From positions 62,001-126,000 of the forward strand of contig NZ_JAHUTM010000004.1 of assembly GCF_019209905.1 (NCBI RefSeq): a stretch of 64,000 nucleotides of DNA, given 5' to 3'. Below are positions 1 to 10,131 of the stretch, in pieces (within the stretch, counting starts at the first letter, position 1; the number at the start of each line of letters is the position of its first letter). The notes under the pieces were generated by a model, which did not search any database, had not been told where the DNA came from, and saw only the letters and a program-made list of their open reading frames with translations. The translations under genes were made by a program, and so were the position numbers. The DNA comes from Corynebacterium sp. TAE3-ERU12 (GTDB lineage Bacteria; Actinomycetota; Actinomycetes; Mycobacteriales; Mycobacteriaceae).

Positions 1-1125
<1,125 letters not shown>

Positions 1126-1333
1126 CTATCGGCCCGGGCGGGTTGTGATGTGACGTTGTGCGCATTGTGTCACGTTGGGTGTGCGTGGACAGAGTACGGG
1201 GGCGGTTCACCCCACACGCTTACGTCGCTCCATCAATAATTCCATAACTGCCTAAAAGCCCACTACACAGAGGTCATCGACGGTGCAGATTTCGCTCGTA
1301 AATCCGCAGCAAAGGCTCCCAAATTCCCAATTA

Positions 1334-1349
1334 TGTGATTGAGGTCACG
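1334..1349. promoter_or_regulatory. CRP/GlxR-like palindrome upstream of gdhA
   Basis: TGTGATTGAGGTCACG matches the corynebacterial GlxR consensus TGTGA-N2-TA-N2-TCACA at all but one of the ten half-site positions. It sits about 250 bp upstream of the gdhA start and just past the stop of the neighbouring minus-strand gene. A weaker pair of TGTGAC/GTCACG half-sites lies near 1149-1176. Binding is inferred from sequence only. Confidence 0.5.
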
Positions 1350-1356
1350 GCGCGTT

Positions 1357-1740
1357 TTAGGGCTCGATAGTGACAAACCACGGGTACTGCGAGACAGCTT
1401 CGAGCATCGCATCAAACTCCCGGTACACCGGGTCCGGCGGCAGTGGGGCATCAGTCGTCAGCAACCGGGACAGTTTCATTGTCAGCTCATTAAGCGAGCC
1501 CTTCAGGCCCTCCACGGTGATGTGGTACTGGTGCTCACTGCGCTGGCCCAGACTCTGCTCGGGATGCTGTCGCTCCCACTGTTGGCGCAGCTGAACATCG
1601 AGGTCAACGTCGGAAATGGCAATATCGAAAGACTCTAGGCGGCCAGCTTCGGCAAAATCAGTCAGCCGGGTGCGGAACGCCTCTGCAAGGGGCGTGACCT
1701 CTTCCGGGCTGACGAGGCAGATGAAGTTGATAGCACTCAT
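1357..1740 (-). CDS. 127-aa protein of unknown function
   Basis: I do not recognise this protein. It starts MSAINFICLVSPEE and ends YPWFVTIEP. It is soluble, with no signal peptide or membrane segment, is acidic, and looks alpha/beta. The start at 1740 is preferred over a longer frame because a DtxR-like box (1742-1760) occupies the sequence just upstream and the N-terminus then reads as a clean beta strand. It is divergent from glycerate kinase and stands alone. Role unknown; the box hints at iron- or metal-linked expression. Confidence 0.6.
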   Translation of the reverse strand: MSAINFICLVSPEEVTPLAEAFRTRLTDFAEAGRLESFDIAISDVDLDVQLRQQWERQHPEQSLGQRSEHQYHITVEGLKGSLNELTMKLSRLLTTDAPLPPDPVYREFDAMLEAVSQYPWFVTIEP

Positions 1741-1741
1741 A

Positions 1742-1760
1742 GCGTTTAAGGCTAACCTAA
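1742..1760. promoter_or_regulatory. DtxR/IdeR-like iron box (one perfect half)
   Basis: GCGTTTAAGGCTAACCTAA agrees with the DtxR consensus TTAGGTTAGGCTAACCTAA at 13 of 19 positions. All mismatches are in the left half; the right half and centre (AGGCTAACCTAA) are perfect. It abuts the start codon of the minus-strand gene at 1740 and is 47 bp upstream of the plus-strand glycerate kinase start. Confidence 0.45.
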
Positions 1761-1806
1761 CTTCGTGGCTGCGTCGATGGTCTGGGACTAGATGCACAAT
1801 AGGTTC

Positions 1807-2862
1807 ATGCGCGCTGTCATCTGCCCGGATAGCTTCAAATCCACAGCCACCGCACCCCAGGTCGCCGCGGCCCTGGCTCGGGGGCTCAATCGGGCTGGCA
1901 TCGACACGGTGAACATCCCGATGGCCGATGGTGGCGAAGGCACCGCCGAACTACTCGCCGGCTACTGCAGCACCAATCATCCCGCCCGTCGGTATCAGGT
2001 CGCCACCGTTGACGCTCACTTCCGGCCACTCCAGGCCACCTATTACCTCGCCGAGACGACAGCGTTTATCGATATCGCCGCCGCCTCCGGCCTGCCCCAC
2101 GTGGAGGACCTAGGTCTCAGCCCCCAGCGCGGGCTTGCCGCATCGACCTACGGCACCGGTGTCCTCATCGCTGACGCAGTCCGCCACGGCGCCACCACCA
2201 TCGCGCTGTGTTTGGGTGGCTCCGCTACTACCGACGGCGGCACCGGCATCGTCGAGGCGCTAACAAAAGCCACCCGCGAGGGCCTGGATATCTCTGCGCT
2301 GCACTTCGATCTCTACGCCGATGTGCGCACCCCACCGTGCGGGCCCAATGGCGCGGCGGCAGTATTCGGGCCCCAAAAAGGCCTGGATGAGCACGCCATC
2401 GGCCTGGCTGACCACCGTTTAGCCGAACTTTGCGAAAAGGTCGGGGTCGATCCGCATGATGATGACTACGGCGCCGCTGGTGCGACCCCCGTCGGCATCG
2501 CAGCACTAGCTGGCCACACACGTGGTTTCACACGCCATTCCGGGGCGCACGCTGTCGCCACTGCAGCTGGGCTTGCCGACGCTATTGGCGCTGCTGATGT
2601 GGTGATTACCGGCGAAGGCCACGTCGATCAGCAAAGCCTCATCGGCAAAGTTATCGGCCTGGTGCACTCAATAGCGTCGGCACGCACTACCCCAGTTGTC
2701 CTCGTCGGCGGCCGAGTAGCGCCCACCATCGCGGAGTCACTAAAGGTGCTGGCCTCTCGGGAACTCGGCGGCAAGCCCAACCCGGATACCACTGAGGAGC
2801 AATTAGTCAGCCTTGGTGAACAACTTGGGCGGGAGCTGCCTTACCTCGTCGACGGCGGCTAA
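1807..2862 (+). CDS. glxK: Glycerate kinase (GlxK/GarK family)
   Basis: Phosphorylates glycerate with ATP, feeding it into lower glycolysis. The protein is 351 aa, normal for the family. It starts MRAVICPDSFKST, the family N-terminal motif, and has the glycine-rich CLGGSATTDGGTG stretch near residues 138-150, DVVITGEGHVDQQS near 260, and a C-terminal VLVGGR strand. An upstream in-frame ATG at 1792 is less likely because family members begin at the xxVICPDSFK strand. CACAAT at 1795-1800 lies 6 nt before the chosen start, so the mRNA may be leaderless. Neighbours do not form an obvious glycerate pathway. Confidence 0.88.
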   Translation: MRAVICPDSFKSTATAPQVAAALARGLNRAGIDTVNIPMADGGEGTAELLAGYCSTNHPARRYQVATVDAHFRPLQATYYLAETTAFIDIAAASGLPHVEDLGLSPQRGLAASTYGTGVLIADAVRHGATTIALCLGGSATTDGGTGIVEALTKATREGLDISALHFDLYADVRTPPCGPNGAAAVFGPQKGLDEHAIGLADHRLAELCEKVGVDPHDDDYGAAGATPVGIAALAGHTRGFTRHSGAHAVATAAGLADAIGAADVVITGEGHVDQQSLIGKVIGLVHSIASARTTPVVLVGGRVAPTIAESLKVLASRELGGKPNPDTTEEQLVSLGEQLGRELPYLVDGG

Positions 2863-2888
2863 GCCTGCCGGGGTGGGTGCTGCGGAAT

Positions 2889-2894
2889 TAGACT
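2889..2894 (+). promoter_or_regulatory. -10 box (TAGACT) of a leaderless gene
   Basis: TAGACT ends 6 nt before the ATG at 2901, and no Shine-Dalgarno sequence lies between. This spacing places the transcription start at or next to the start codon, the leaderless pattern known in corynebacteria. Confidence 0.55.
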
Positions 2895-2900
2895 AGCGAT

Positions 2901-4316
2901 ATGTCTTCTGTCCCCACACCTTTGACCACATTGGCCGATGGCACGGTCAAGCAGATCAACCCTTTCTCCGGCACGGAGGTGTGGACCGTCCCGGGGCGCG
3001 GCAACCGGCCGCTTGGCATAAAACGCGAAGAACCACAGCCGCTTACCGACGATGATTACGTCCGCCGCGATGCCTTCGGCTCAGCGAATAAACGGATGAC
3101 CCCGCCGGAGAAAGCCCGTGTGGTGCGCGCGGAGAATGCACCGGCACTCTCGGCGGAGACTGAACCACTACAGCGCGGCGCCGATGGGGTGCACGTCCGC
3201 GATATCGGACACGGGTTCTACGAGATCACCGGCATCCTGCCGGACCAACTCGATGACACCATTGCGGAGTTTCGGCGCGTACCGAACCTGTTCGAGATCG
3301 TCACCTATGACTACTGGCACTCCAACTACGGCTTCGCCCCCGACGAGGCAGCCCGACGGCGGATGGCCCGGTATATCGCCGACCCGGCTGGTCGCGCCCA
3401 CGTGGCCAATATCATTCGAGTCCGGCTTAAAGCCGCTGGTGTGGGCGCCGACGTCGTTGATGGCATGACAGAAGGCGAGCTCATGGCCCGGGCACCGGGG
3501 TACTTCGCCGGCGGCCACGACGTCATCATTGCCCGGCGTCACTTCACCGATGGGGCCACCAACGATGACCAGCTAGCGTCCTCAGGCACCTTGAGCGTCG
3601 ATGAGCACCGGGCCTTCGTACAGTTCACCATCGAAACGATGGCCGATCTGTACCGGCGGAATCGATACGTGCGCTACGTCGCCGCCTTCCAAAACTGGCT
3701 CAAACCTGCCGGCGCGAGCTTCGATCACCTGCATAAGCAACTCGTTGCTATCGACGAATACGGTGAGCAGCTCACCCAAGAGGTCACTCTGCTGCGCAAG
3801 CAACCCAATATGTACAACGAGTACGCCGTGGACTACGCCGCCCGGCGCAACCTCATCATCGCGGAAAATGAGCACGCCGTGGCCTTCGCCGGTTTCGGGC
3901 ACCGCTACCCGACGCTGGAGGTGTACTCGAAGTCGGCGACCTGCGAACCATGGCTGCAGTCCGAAGAAGAGGTCGCGGCGATGAGTGACCTCATCCACGC
4001 CTGCCATGCCGCAACCGGCGCTGATGTGCCATGCAATGAGGAATGGCACCACCGCCCCGTCGACCTGGACGAGCGGATGCCGTGGCGAGTGATGCTCAAA
4101 TGGCGCGTGTCGAATCTGGCTGGATTTGAGGGCGGCACAAAGATTTACCTCAATACCGTCTCCCCGTGGGATATGCGCGACCGAGTGGTGCCGAAGCTGT
4201 ACCAGCTGCGTGATGAGGGCCGGATTAGCCGGGATATCCATATCGCCACGGAGTGCTCATGCCACCCCAACCTGCTGCGATACAACCCGTTGGTGGATAA
4301 CGCCCCAAGGCTGTAG
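2901..4316 (+). CDS. GalT-like nucleotidyltransferase-superfamily protein (DUF4921 type)
   Basis: A 471-aa protein that resembles galactose-1-phosphate uridylyltransferases. GASFDHLHKQLVA near residues 275-287 matches the GalT active-site HxHxQ layout, and a second half carries EEWHHRPVD, GFEGGTKIYLNTVSPWDMRD and a C-terminal CSCHPNLLRYNP that may bind a metal. These features fit the DUF4921 family of corynebacteria. The real substrate is unknown. It stands in its own leaderless unit between glycerate kinase and the M20 hydrolase, with no galactose genes nearby, so a Leloir-pathway role is not supported by context. Confidence 0.75.
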   Translation: MSSVPTPLTTLADGTVKQINPFSGTEVWTVPGRGNRPLGIKREEPQPLTDDDYVRRDAFGSANKRMTPPEKARVVRAENAPALSAETEPLQRGADGVHVRDIGHGFYEITGILPDQLDDTIAEFRRVPNLFEIVTYDYWHSNYGFAPDEAARRRMARYIADPAGRAHVANIIRVRLKAAGVGADVVDGMTEGELMARAPGYFAGGHDVIIARRHFTDGATNDDQLASSGTLSVDEHRAFVQFTIETMADLYRRNRYVRYVAAFQNWLKPAGASFDHLHKQLVAIDEYGEQLTQEVTLLRKQPNMYNEYAVDYAARRNLIIAENEHAVAFAGFGHRYPTLEVYSKSATCEPWLQSEEEVAAMSDLIHACHAATGADVPCNEEWHHRPVDLDERMPWRVMLKWRVSNLAGFEGGTKIYLNTVSPWDMRDRVVPKLYQLRDEGRISRDIHIATECSCHPNLLRYNPLVDNAPRL

Positions 4317-4458
4317 CAACGCTGATACCGCCCACCTTGGCGCCAGGGAGTCCAAACGTTTGCGCGGACGTGGTTAGGTTTATCCTCAACTGAAGGCAGT
4401 TCACGTGCCTGCGCCCAGCCCGGGACGCCCAGATACCTCCACGAAAGGAGTTTCCGCC

Positions 4459-5721
4459 ATGCGCGCCACCGACGTCGCCGCCATCCTCTCCCACCACGGC
4501 GCCAACCTGGACTGGCAGGAGGAGCTCTACAAGCACCTGCACCAGAACCCGGAACTCTCCGCGATGGAGGAGCAGACCGCGGCGACGATCAGCGACAAAC
4601 TGGGCGCCTACTCCGGTTTTGAGATCACCACCGGCATCGGTGGTCATGGCCTGGTGGGGATACTAGAAAACGGGCCCGGGCCGGTGGTGCTATTCCGCGC
4701 AGATATCGACGCACTCCCAGTGGCCGAAGAAACCGGTGTGGATTTCGCCTCCACTACGCTGGGTGTCTCCCGAGAAGGCGCCAGTTCACAAGTCATGCAC
4801 GCCTGCGGCCACGATATGCACATCACCGCTGGCCTGGGTGCTGCGGCGATCCTGCACGAAAACCGCGATAAATGGTCCGGCACCTATATCGCCCTCTTCC
4901 AGCCGGCCGAAGAAACCGCCTCCGGTGCCCAAGCAATGGTTGATGACGGCCTGGGCGCAATCATCCCGAAGCCTGATGTGTGCCTCGGCCAGCACGTCGT
5001 GCCAGGCCCGGCTGGCCATGTCATGAGCGCTTCCGGCCCAGTACTGGCCGGCTGTGACACCATCTCCATCGACCTCGAAGGCCGGTCGGCCCACGGGTCG
5101 ATGCCGCATAACTCCATTGACCCGGCCTACCTGGCTGCGGCCGTCGTGATGCGCCTGCAGGGCATTGTTTCCCGCGAGATCGCACCCAGTAACTTCGCTG
5201 TGGTCAGCGTCGGCACGCTGCAGTCGGGCAATTCGAATAACACCATCCCCGGCACCGCCCGGATCGTGTTGTCGATCCGCTACTACGACAACGAAGTGCG
5301 CAAGCAGCTCATCACCGCCATCGAACGGGTGGTGCGAGGCGAGTGCATGGCCTCCGGCGCCCCGGAGCCGAAGTTTACCTACTCTGATCACGGCGAAGTC
5401 ACCGATAATGACCAGGGCGTCTTCGACACTGTCCGGCCCGCCTTCGACGCGGTTTTCGATACGGATTCAGTCACCGCGGAACGCTGGACCGCCTCGGAGG
5501 ACTTCTCCGATATTCCGCGTGGTCTTGGCAGCCCCTACCTGTACTGGACAGTCGGCGCGACCGAACGGGAACAGTGGGACACGGCAGTAGCCAATGACCG
5601 CATTGTGGAGGATGTGCCGTCGAATCACATGTCGACATTCCTGCCGGACTACGCCCGCACCGCAGAGGCGGCCACGAAGGCAGCCGCTGCCGCCGCCCTG
5701 GCTATGCTCAACACCAAATAG
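4459..5721 (+). CDS. M20-family amidohydrolase (hippurate hydrolase / N-acyl amino acid amidohydrolase type)
   Basis: A cytoplasmic zinc hydrolase of 420 aa that removes acyl groups from amino acids or similar amides. Metal-site motifs are in order: FRADIDALPVAEETG near residue 75, HACGHDMHITAGLG near 113, FQPAEETASGAQ near 150 and LGQHV near 180. The dimerisation domain follows, and SEDFSD near 355 holds a further ligand. The ATG at 4459 is preceded by AAAGGAG at a good distance, so the longer upstream frame is rejected. It is convergent with the following oxidoreductase, with 7 bp between the stops. Exact substrate cannot be read from sequence. Confidence 0.85.
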   Translation: MRATDVAAILSHHGANLDWQEELYKHLHQNPELSAMEEQTAATISDKLGAYSGFEITTGIGGHGLVGILENGPGPVVLFRADIDALPVAEETGVDFASTTLGVSREGASSQVMHACGHDMHITAGLGAAAILHENRDKWSGTYIALFQPAEETASGAQAMVDDGLGAIIPKPDVCLGQHVVPGPAGHVMSASGPVLAGCDTISIDLEGRSAHGSMPHNSIDPAYLAAAVVMRLQGIVSREIAPSNFAVVSVGTLQSGNSNNTIPGTARIVLSIRYYDNEVRKQLITAIERVVRGECMASGAPEPKFTYSDHGEVTDNDQGVFDTVRPAFDAVFDTDSVTAERWTASEDFSDIPRGLGSPYLYWTVGATEREQWDTAVANDRIVEDVPSNHMSTFLPDYARTAEAATKAAAAAALAMLNTK

Positions 5722-5728
5722 CGGCTAG

Positions 5729-6850
5729 CTACTCGCCTGCGGCCGGGTAGTCGGTGTAGCCCTGGGGACCCTGGGCATATACCGTCGCCTGGTCATAATC
5801 GGCCCACGGCAGGTCCTGCGCAATCCGGTGCGGCAAGTCCGGGTTGGCAATAAAGCCACGGCCAAAACCGATGAGGTCAGCCAGCCCGTCGTCAAGCATC
5901 TGCTGGGCGGACGGGCCAGTCATACCGCCAGTGAAGATCACCTTGCCGGGGTATTCCTTACGGAACTGGGCGATGAAATCACGCGGAATCGGCATTAAAG
6001 CATCGCGCGAGGTCGTGGACTGGTCCGCCAGGTGGATATAGCCAACCCGACGCTGCCCCAATTCAGCAGCCAGGCGCAGGTAGGTCGCCTCAATGCCGTA
6101 GTAGACGGGCATCCCATTAATTGAGCCGTAAGGGGACAAACGCATACCGACCCGGCCCGGGCCAAAACCGGCCTTGGTGACCGCCGCGATAACCGCATCA
6201 GCCACCGCAAGAGGGAATTTCACGCACCCGTCCTCATCCTGCGCCGCCCATTCATCAGTGCGGTCATTCACATCAGGGTTGAGGAACTGGTGGATGAGGT
6301 AACCATTGGCGCCATGAATCTCCACCCCATCAAAACCAGCGGCGATAGCGTTGCTGGCCGCGGTGGCGAAATCGTCAATAATGCCCGGAATTTCTTCGGT
6401 ATGCAGGCCACGGGGCTGTGTGGAAGCCACAAACTTGCCCTCACCAGAGTCATCGAAGATATAACACTTGCCGCCCTCCGCGGCGCGCGAGGTGGGACTG
6501 ACCGGGGCGGCGCCACCGGGCTGCAGCGCGGGATGTGACACCCGCCCCACATGCCACAGCTGGGCGACGATCCGCCCGCCGGCGCGGTGCACAGCGCGGG
6601 TCACCACCGACCACCCATCAACCTGGGACTGGCGCCAAATACCGGGAACCGCCGCCGAACCCTTCGCTGAGGGCGAGATAAACGTGCCCTCGGAAATGAT
6701 GAGTCCGGCACTGGCGCGCTGCGCGTAATACTCGGCGGTGAGTTCATCAGCGCACTGGTTTTGGGAACGGACACGGGTCATCGGGGCCATGACGATGCGA
6801 TTCGGCAGCGTCAGCCCCGACCATTCCACGGAGTCGAACAGGTTCGGCAC
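5729..6850 (-). CDS. Old Yellow Enzyme family FMN ene-reductase (NemA/OYE type)
   Basis: An NAD(P)H:flavin oxidoreductase that reduces activated C=C bonds. Family marks: a start similar to PNLFDSVEWSGLTLPNRIVMAPMTR, LWHVGRVSHPALQPGG near residue 100, GFDGVEIHGANGYLIHQFL near 170, NDRTDEWAA, and GLADLIGFGRGFIANPDL near the C-terminus that binds FMN phosphate. Length is normal, about 373 aa. The frame is open up to a GTG at 6895 inside pyk, but GTG at 6850, just after the pyk stop and behind GGAAGAAAG, fits the family N-terminus better. It probably shares the pyk transcript. Physiological substrate is unknown; these enzymes are often linked to electrophile stress. Confidence 0.85.
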   Translation of the reverse strand: MPNLFDSVEWSGLTLPNRIVMAPMTRVRSQNQCADELTAEYYAQRASAGLIISEGTFISPSAKGSAAVPGIWRQSQVDGWSVVTRAVHRAGGRIVAQLWHVGRVSHPALQPGGAAPVSPTSRAAEGGKCYIFDDSGEGKFVASTQPRGLHTEEIPGIIDDFATAASNAIAAGFDGVEIHGANGYLIHQFLNPDVNDRTDEWAAQDEDGCVKFPLAVADAVIAAVTKAGFGPGRVGMRLSPYGSINGMPVYYGIEATYLRLAAELGQRRVGYIHLADQSTTSRDALMPIPRDFIAQFRKEYPGKVIFTGGMTGPSAQQMLDDGLADLIGFGRGFIANPDLPHRIAQDLPWADYDQATVYAQGPQGYTDYPAAGE

Positions 6851-6869
6851 TACAGGTGTGGCTTTCTTC

Positions 6870-8315
6870 CTAGTCGCCGGTGGTGATGTCTTCACCCAGC
6901 ATGTGCACGTGAATCATGTTGGTATTGCCCTCATTTCCGGGCGGGGTACCAGCCACGACCACCATCATGTCGCCCCGGTTGTATTCGGACATCGCCAACA
7001 GGGACTCATCGACGGCATGCATCATCTCGTCGGTGGTATGCACCTCGGGGGTCAGGAACGTCTCAGCACCCCAGGTCAGCGCCAGCTGGGAGCGCACCGC
7101 CTGGAACGGGGTGAACACCAACAGCGGCAGTCGTGAATGCAACCGGGCGACGCGGCGGGCAGTATCGCCAGAACTGGTGAAAGCCACCATGGCGCGGGCA
7201 TTGAGCCGCTCGCCGATATCGCGGGCCGCATACGAGATAACGCCACGCTTGGTGCGCGGTACGTGGGTGAGCCCCGGCACCAGGCCGTCGCTTTCAGCAG
7301 CGGTGACAATACGACTCATGGTGCGCACGGTGGACTGCGGGTACTTACCGATCGAGGTCTCACCAGAAAGCATCACCGCATCTGCCCCGTCGAGCACCGC
7401 GTTGGCGACGTCGGAGGCCTCAGCGCGGGTGGGCCGGGAGTTGGTGATCATCGAATCCAGCATCTGGGTGGCCACGATGACGGGCTTCGCGTTTTCCCGG
7501 GCGATCTGGATGGCGCGCTTTTGCACCAGCGGCACGTCTTCAAGCGGCACTTCCACACCCAGGTCACCACGGGCGACCATGACCGCGTCAAAAGCCAAAA
7601 TGATGGCCTCGAGGCTGTCGACGGCCTCCGGCTTTTCCAGCTTCGCGATGACGGGGACGCGACGTCCTTCCTCATCCATGATGGCGTGGACCAGCTCAAC
7701 GTCGGCAGGCGACCGCACAAAGGACAAGGCGATGAAGTCAACGCCCATGCCGAGGGCGAAACGCAGATCCTTGACGTCCTTCTCGGACAGAGCAGGCACG
7801 GAGATCTTCATGCCCGGGAGGGACACGCCCTTGTTATTGGATACCGGGCCGCCTTCGGTGACACGGCAGACAACATCATTGCCATCAACGTCGACGCATT
7901 CGAGCGCCACCTTGCCGTCATCAATAAGCAGGCGGTCGCCAGGGCGGGCGTCTTCAGCCAGTTGCTTGTAGGTGGTGGAAACCCGGTCATGGGTGCCCGC
8001 CACGTCATCGACGGTGATGCGAACTTCTTCGCCGTCATCCCAGTACGTTTCGCCCTCTGCGAAGCGGCCTAGGCGAATCTTGGGGCCCTGCAGGTCAGCG
8101 AGCACGCCAACGGCACGGCCGGTGGCGTCAGAGGCCTCGCGGACCCAGGTGTAGTTCTGCTGATGGTCCGCGTGGTCGCCGTGGGAGAAGTTCAGGCGGG
8201 CAACATCCATGCCCGACTGCACAAGTCCCTTAATGCCGTCATAGCTAGCGACAGCGGGGCCGAGGGTACATACGATCTTGGTTCGTCTTTGCACGAGCCC
8301 AAGCCTAGCGCTCAT
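6870..8315 (-). CDS. pyk: Pyruvate kinase
   Basis: Converts phosphoenolpyruvate and ADP to pyruvate and ATP, the last step of glycolysis. The TIM barrel shows RRTKIVCTLGPA at the start, LQGPKIRLGRF, VIAKLEKPEAV with the catalytic lysine, DAVMVARGDLGVEVP, and ATQMLDSM; SGETSIGKYP follows, then the C-terminal regulatory domain. Length 481 aa is normal. A GTG at 8294 gives a protein starting at the RRTKIV strand like C. glutamicum Pyk and is an equally good start. It lies between lgt and the OYE gene, the same neighbourhood of trp, lgt and pyk that I know from mycobacteria. Confidence 0.95.
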   Translation of the reverse strand: MSARLGLVQRRTKIVCTLGPAVASYDGIKGLVQSGMDVARLNFSHGDHADHQQNYTWVREASDATGRAVGVLADLQGPKIRLGRFAEGETYWDDGEEVRITVDDVAGTHDRVSTTYKQLAEDARPGDRLLIDDGKVALECVDVDGNDVVCRVTEGGPVSNNKGVSLPGMKISVPALSEKDVKDLRFALGMGVDFIALSFVRSPADVELVHAIMDEEGRRVPVIAKLEKPEAVDSLEAIILAFDAVMVARGDLGVEVPLEDVPLVQKRAIQIARENAKPVIVATQMLDSMITNSRPTRAEASDVANAVLDGADAVMLSGETSIGKYPQSTVRTMSRIVTAAESDGLVPGLTHVPRTKRGVISYAARDIGERLNARAMVAFTSSGDTARRVARLHSRLPLLVFTPFQAVRSQLALTWGAETFLTPEVHTTDEMMHAVDESLLAMSEYNRGDMMVVVAGTPPGNEGNTNMIHVHMLGEDITTGD

Positions 8316-8342
8316 GCCGCATTTGATCAGTGCCCGGTGGAC

Positions 8343-9305
8343 TTAACTGTCTTTATGCTGCGTGTCGACGTCGTGTGCAGCCGGTTCACTATGCGCCGCA
8401 GCGGCGGCGGAATCCCCGCAGCAGTCTGGATCATCGTCGTCACGGTCGCCGCGCACATAGGCCGGGTCTTCACGGTGGCGACCACGTAGCCGCCACAACA
8501 CGAACACAGCAATGAGGAACACCACCGTGGAGGTGATGGTGTTAATCCGCAGCCCGAAGACGAGGGTGGCCGGATCAGAGCGCATCAGTTCAATCCAGAA
8601 CCTGCCCATGGTGTAGCCGGCCACATAGCCAGCGAAGACTCGGCCACCACCGAGCCGGAACTTCCGATCCGCCCACACCAGCACCGCAGCAACCAGCAAG
8701 TTCCACAGCAATTCGTAGAGGAACGTGGGGTGCACCACCGCTAGTACCGTGCCGGTGGAATGCCCGGTGACGGGTGCGAAAATACCGGCGTCGTTGACGC
8801 GCTCATAGATCTCCAGGCCCCACGGCACATCGGTGGGACGGCCATAGAGTTCCTGGTTGAACCAGTTACCGAGCCGACCAATGGCCTGGCCAATGATGAT
8901 CGCCGGGGCTACCGCATCAAGCACCGGGGCTACCGGCACCCCACGCCAGCGCACCACGGCCCAACCGGCAAGAGTGCCCAGCAATACCGCGCCCCAAATA
9001 CCAAGGCCACCGCCAGCAATATTGAATGCCTGCCAAGGGTCGCCACCAGGGCCGAAGTACTTCTGGTAATCGGTGGCCACATGGTAGAGGCGACCGCCGA
9101 TAATGCCAGCAGGCACCACGGCAATAGCAACATCGAGAATCAGATCCGGGTCGCCGCCACGGGCGGCATAGCGACGCCGCGCCCACACCAGTCCGACGAT
9201 GATGCCGATCAGGATGGAAATGGCGTAGCCGCGCAGCGGCAGCGGGCCAAGGTGCCACACTCCCTGCGGCGGGGAAGGGATGGTGGCGAGCACATCGACG
9301 ACCAT
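8343..9305 (-). CDS. lgt: Prolipoprotein diacylglyceryl transferase
   Basis: Transfers diacylglycerol from phosphatidylglycerol to the lipobox cysteine of prolipoproteins at the membrane. It is 320 aa with about seven membrane segments. The Lgt signature GQAIGRLGNWFNQELYG is near residues 139-155, preceded by GGGLGIWGA. The ATG at 9305 follows AAGGAG. The last 45 residues are a polar tail rich in Asp, Ala and His that is not needed in the family core. Two clear lipoproteins and lspA occur later in the window. It follows trpA closely and may be co-transcribed with it. Confidence 0.95.
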   Translation of the reverse strand: MVVDVLATIPSPPQGVWHLGPLPLRGYAISILIGIIVGLVWARRRYAARGGDPDLILDVAIAVVPAGIIGGRLYHVATDYQKYFGPGGDPWQAFNIAGGGLGIWGAVLLGTLAGWAVVRWRGVPVAPVLDAVAPAIIIGQAIGRLGNWFNQELYGRPTDVPWGLEIYERVNDAGIFAPVTGHSTGTVLAVVHPTFLYELLWNLLVAAVLVWADRKFRLGGGRVFAGYVAGYTMGRFWIELMRSDPATLVFGLRINTITSTVVFLIAVFVLWRLRGRHREDPAYVRGDRDDDDPDCCGDSAAAAAHSEPAAHDVDTQHKDS

Positions 9306-9348
9306 GCGGACTCCTTGTCAGTGGGTGTCAGTCAGAACTGCAGGCAGC

Positions 9349-10128
9349 TTAGGCCTTGCCGCGGACACCGTCGGCAAGCTCTTCGGCAAGAGTAACCAGA
9401 TCCTCGCGGGAACGCCCGGCTGCCTTAATCAACGCCGAGCCAACGATGACACCATCGGCGAATTCGGCGATCTCTTTGGCCTGCTCCCCGGTGGACACGC
9501 CAAGACCCACCGCAACCGGGGTGTCGGTGAGTTCGCGGGTACGCGCCACCAGGGTGCCCGCAGCCGAATCGACCGCAGCCTGGGCGCCAGTAACACCCAT
9601 ATGGGACGAAGCGTAAACAAACCCGGAGGCAGCATCGGCGGTCAGCGCCAGGCGTTGCGGAGTCGACGACGGGGCAACTAAGAAAATCGTCTCAATGCCG
9701 TGGGCCTCAGCGGCCGCAAGCCACTGGCCGGCTTCTTCGGGGATGAGGTCCGGGATGATGACACCGTGGCCACCGGCGGCAGCCAGGTCCGCGGCGAATT
9801 TCTCCGGGCCGTACTGCAGCACCGGGTTCCAGTACGTCATGGTGACGCAGGTGCCGCCGTGCTGGGTGACTGCCTTGATGACGTGGAATACGTCGGCAAC
9901 GCGCACCCCGTTGGACAGGGCGACGTCGGCGGCGGCCTGGATAGTCGGGCCATCCATCATGGGGTCCGAGTAGGGCACCCCGACCTCAATAATGTCGGCG
10001 CCGGCGTCAACCATGGCGTTAATTGCGGCGATGGACTCATCCACCGTCGGATAACCCGCCGGGTAATAAGCGATAAAAGCTGCGCGGTCCTCGCTTTTAG
10101 CGCGCTCGAAAACAGGAGCCAGGCTCAT
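9349..10128 (-). CDS. trpA: Tryptophan synthase alpha chain
   Basis: Cleaves indole-3-glycerol phosphate to indole and glyceraldehyde 3-phosphate, passing indole to TrpB. A TIM-barrel protein of 259 aa. The catalytic Glu and Asp lie in IIEVGVPYSDPMMDGP near residues 46-61. PVAVGLGVSTGEQ and GVIVGSALIKAAG form the phosphate site. It starts 3 bp after trpB ends, so the two are translated from one message in the stoichiometry the complex needs. Confidence 0.96.
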   Translation of the reverse strand: MSLAPVFERAKSEDRAAFIAYYPAGYPTVDESIAAINAMVDAGADIIEVGVPYSDPMMDGPTIQAAADVALSNGVRVADVFHVIKAVTQHGGTCVTMTYWNPVLQYGPEKFAADLAAAGGHGVIIPDLIPEEAGQWLAAAEAHGIETIFLVAPSSTPQRLALTADAASGFVYASSHMGVTGAQAAVDSAAGTLVARTRELTDTPVAVGLGVSTGEQAKEIAEFADGVIVGSALIKAAGRSREDLVTLAEELADGVRGKA

Positions 10129-10131
10129 GCC

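Noticed and set aside
4370..4390. DtxR-like sequence TTAGGTTTATCC before the M20 gene
   Set aside because: Only the first half matches the iron box; overall agreement is about 8 of 19, close to chance.
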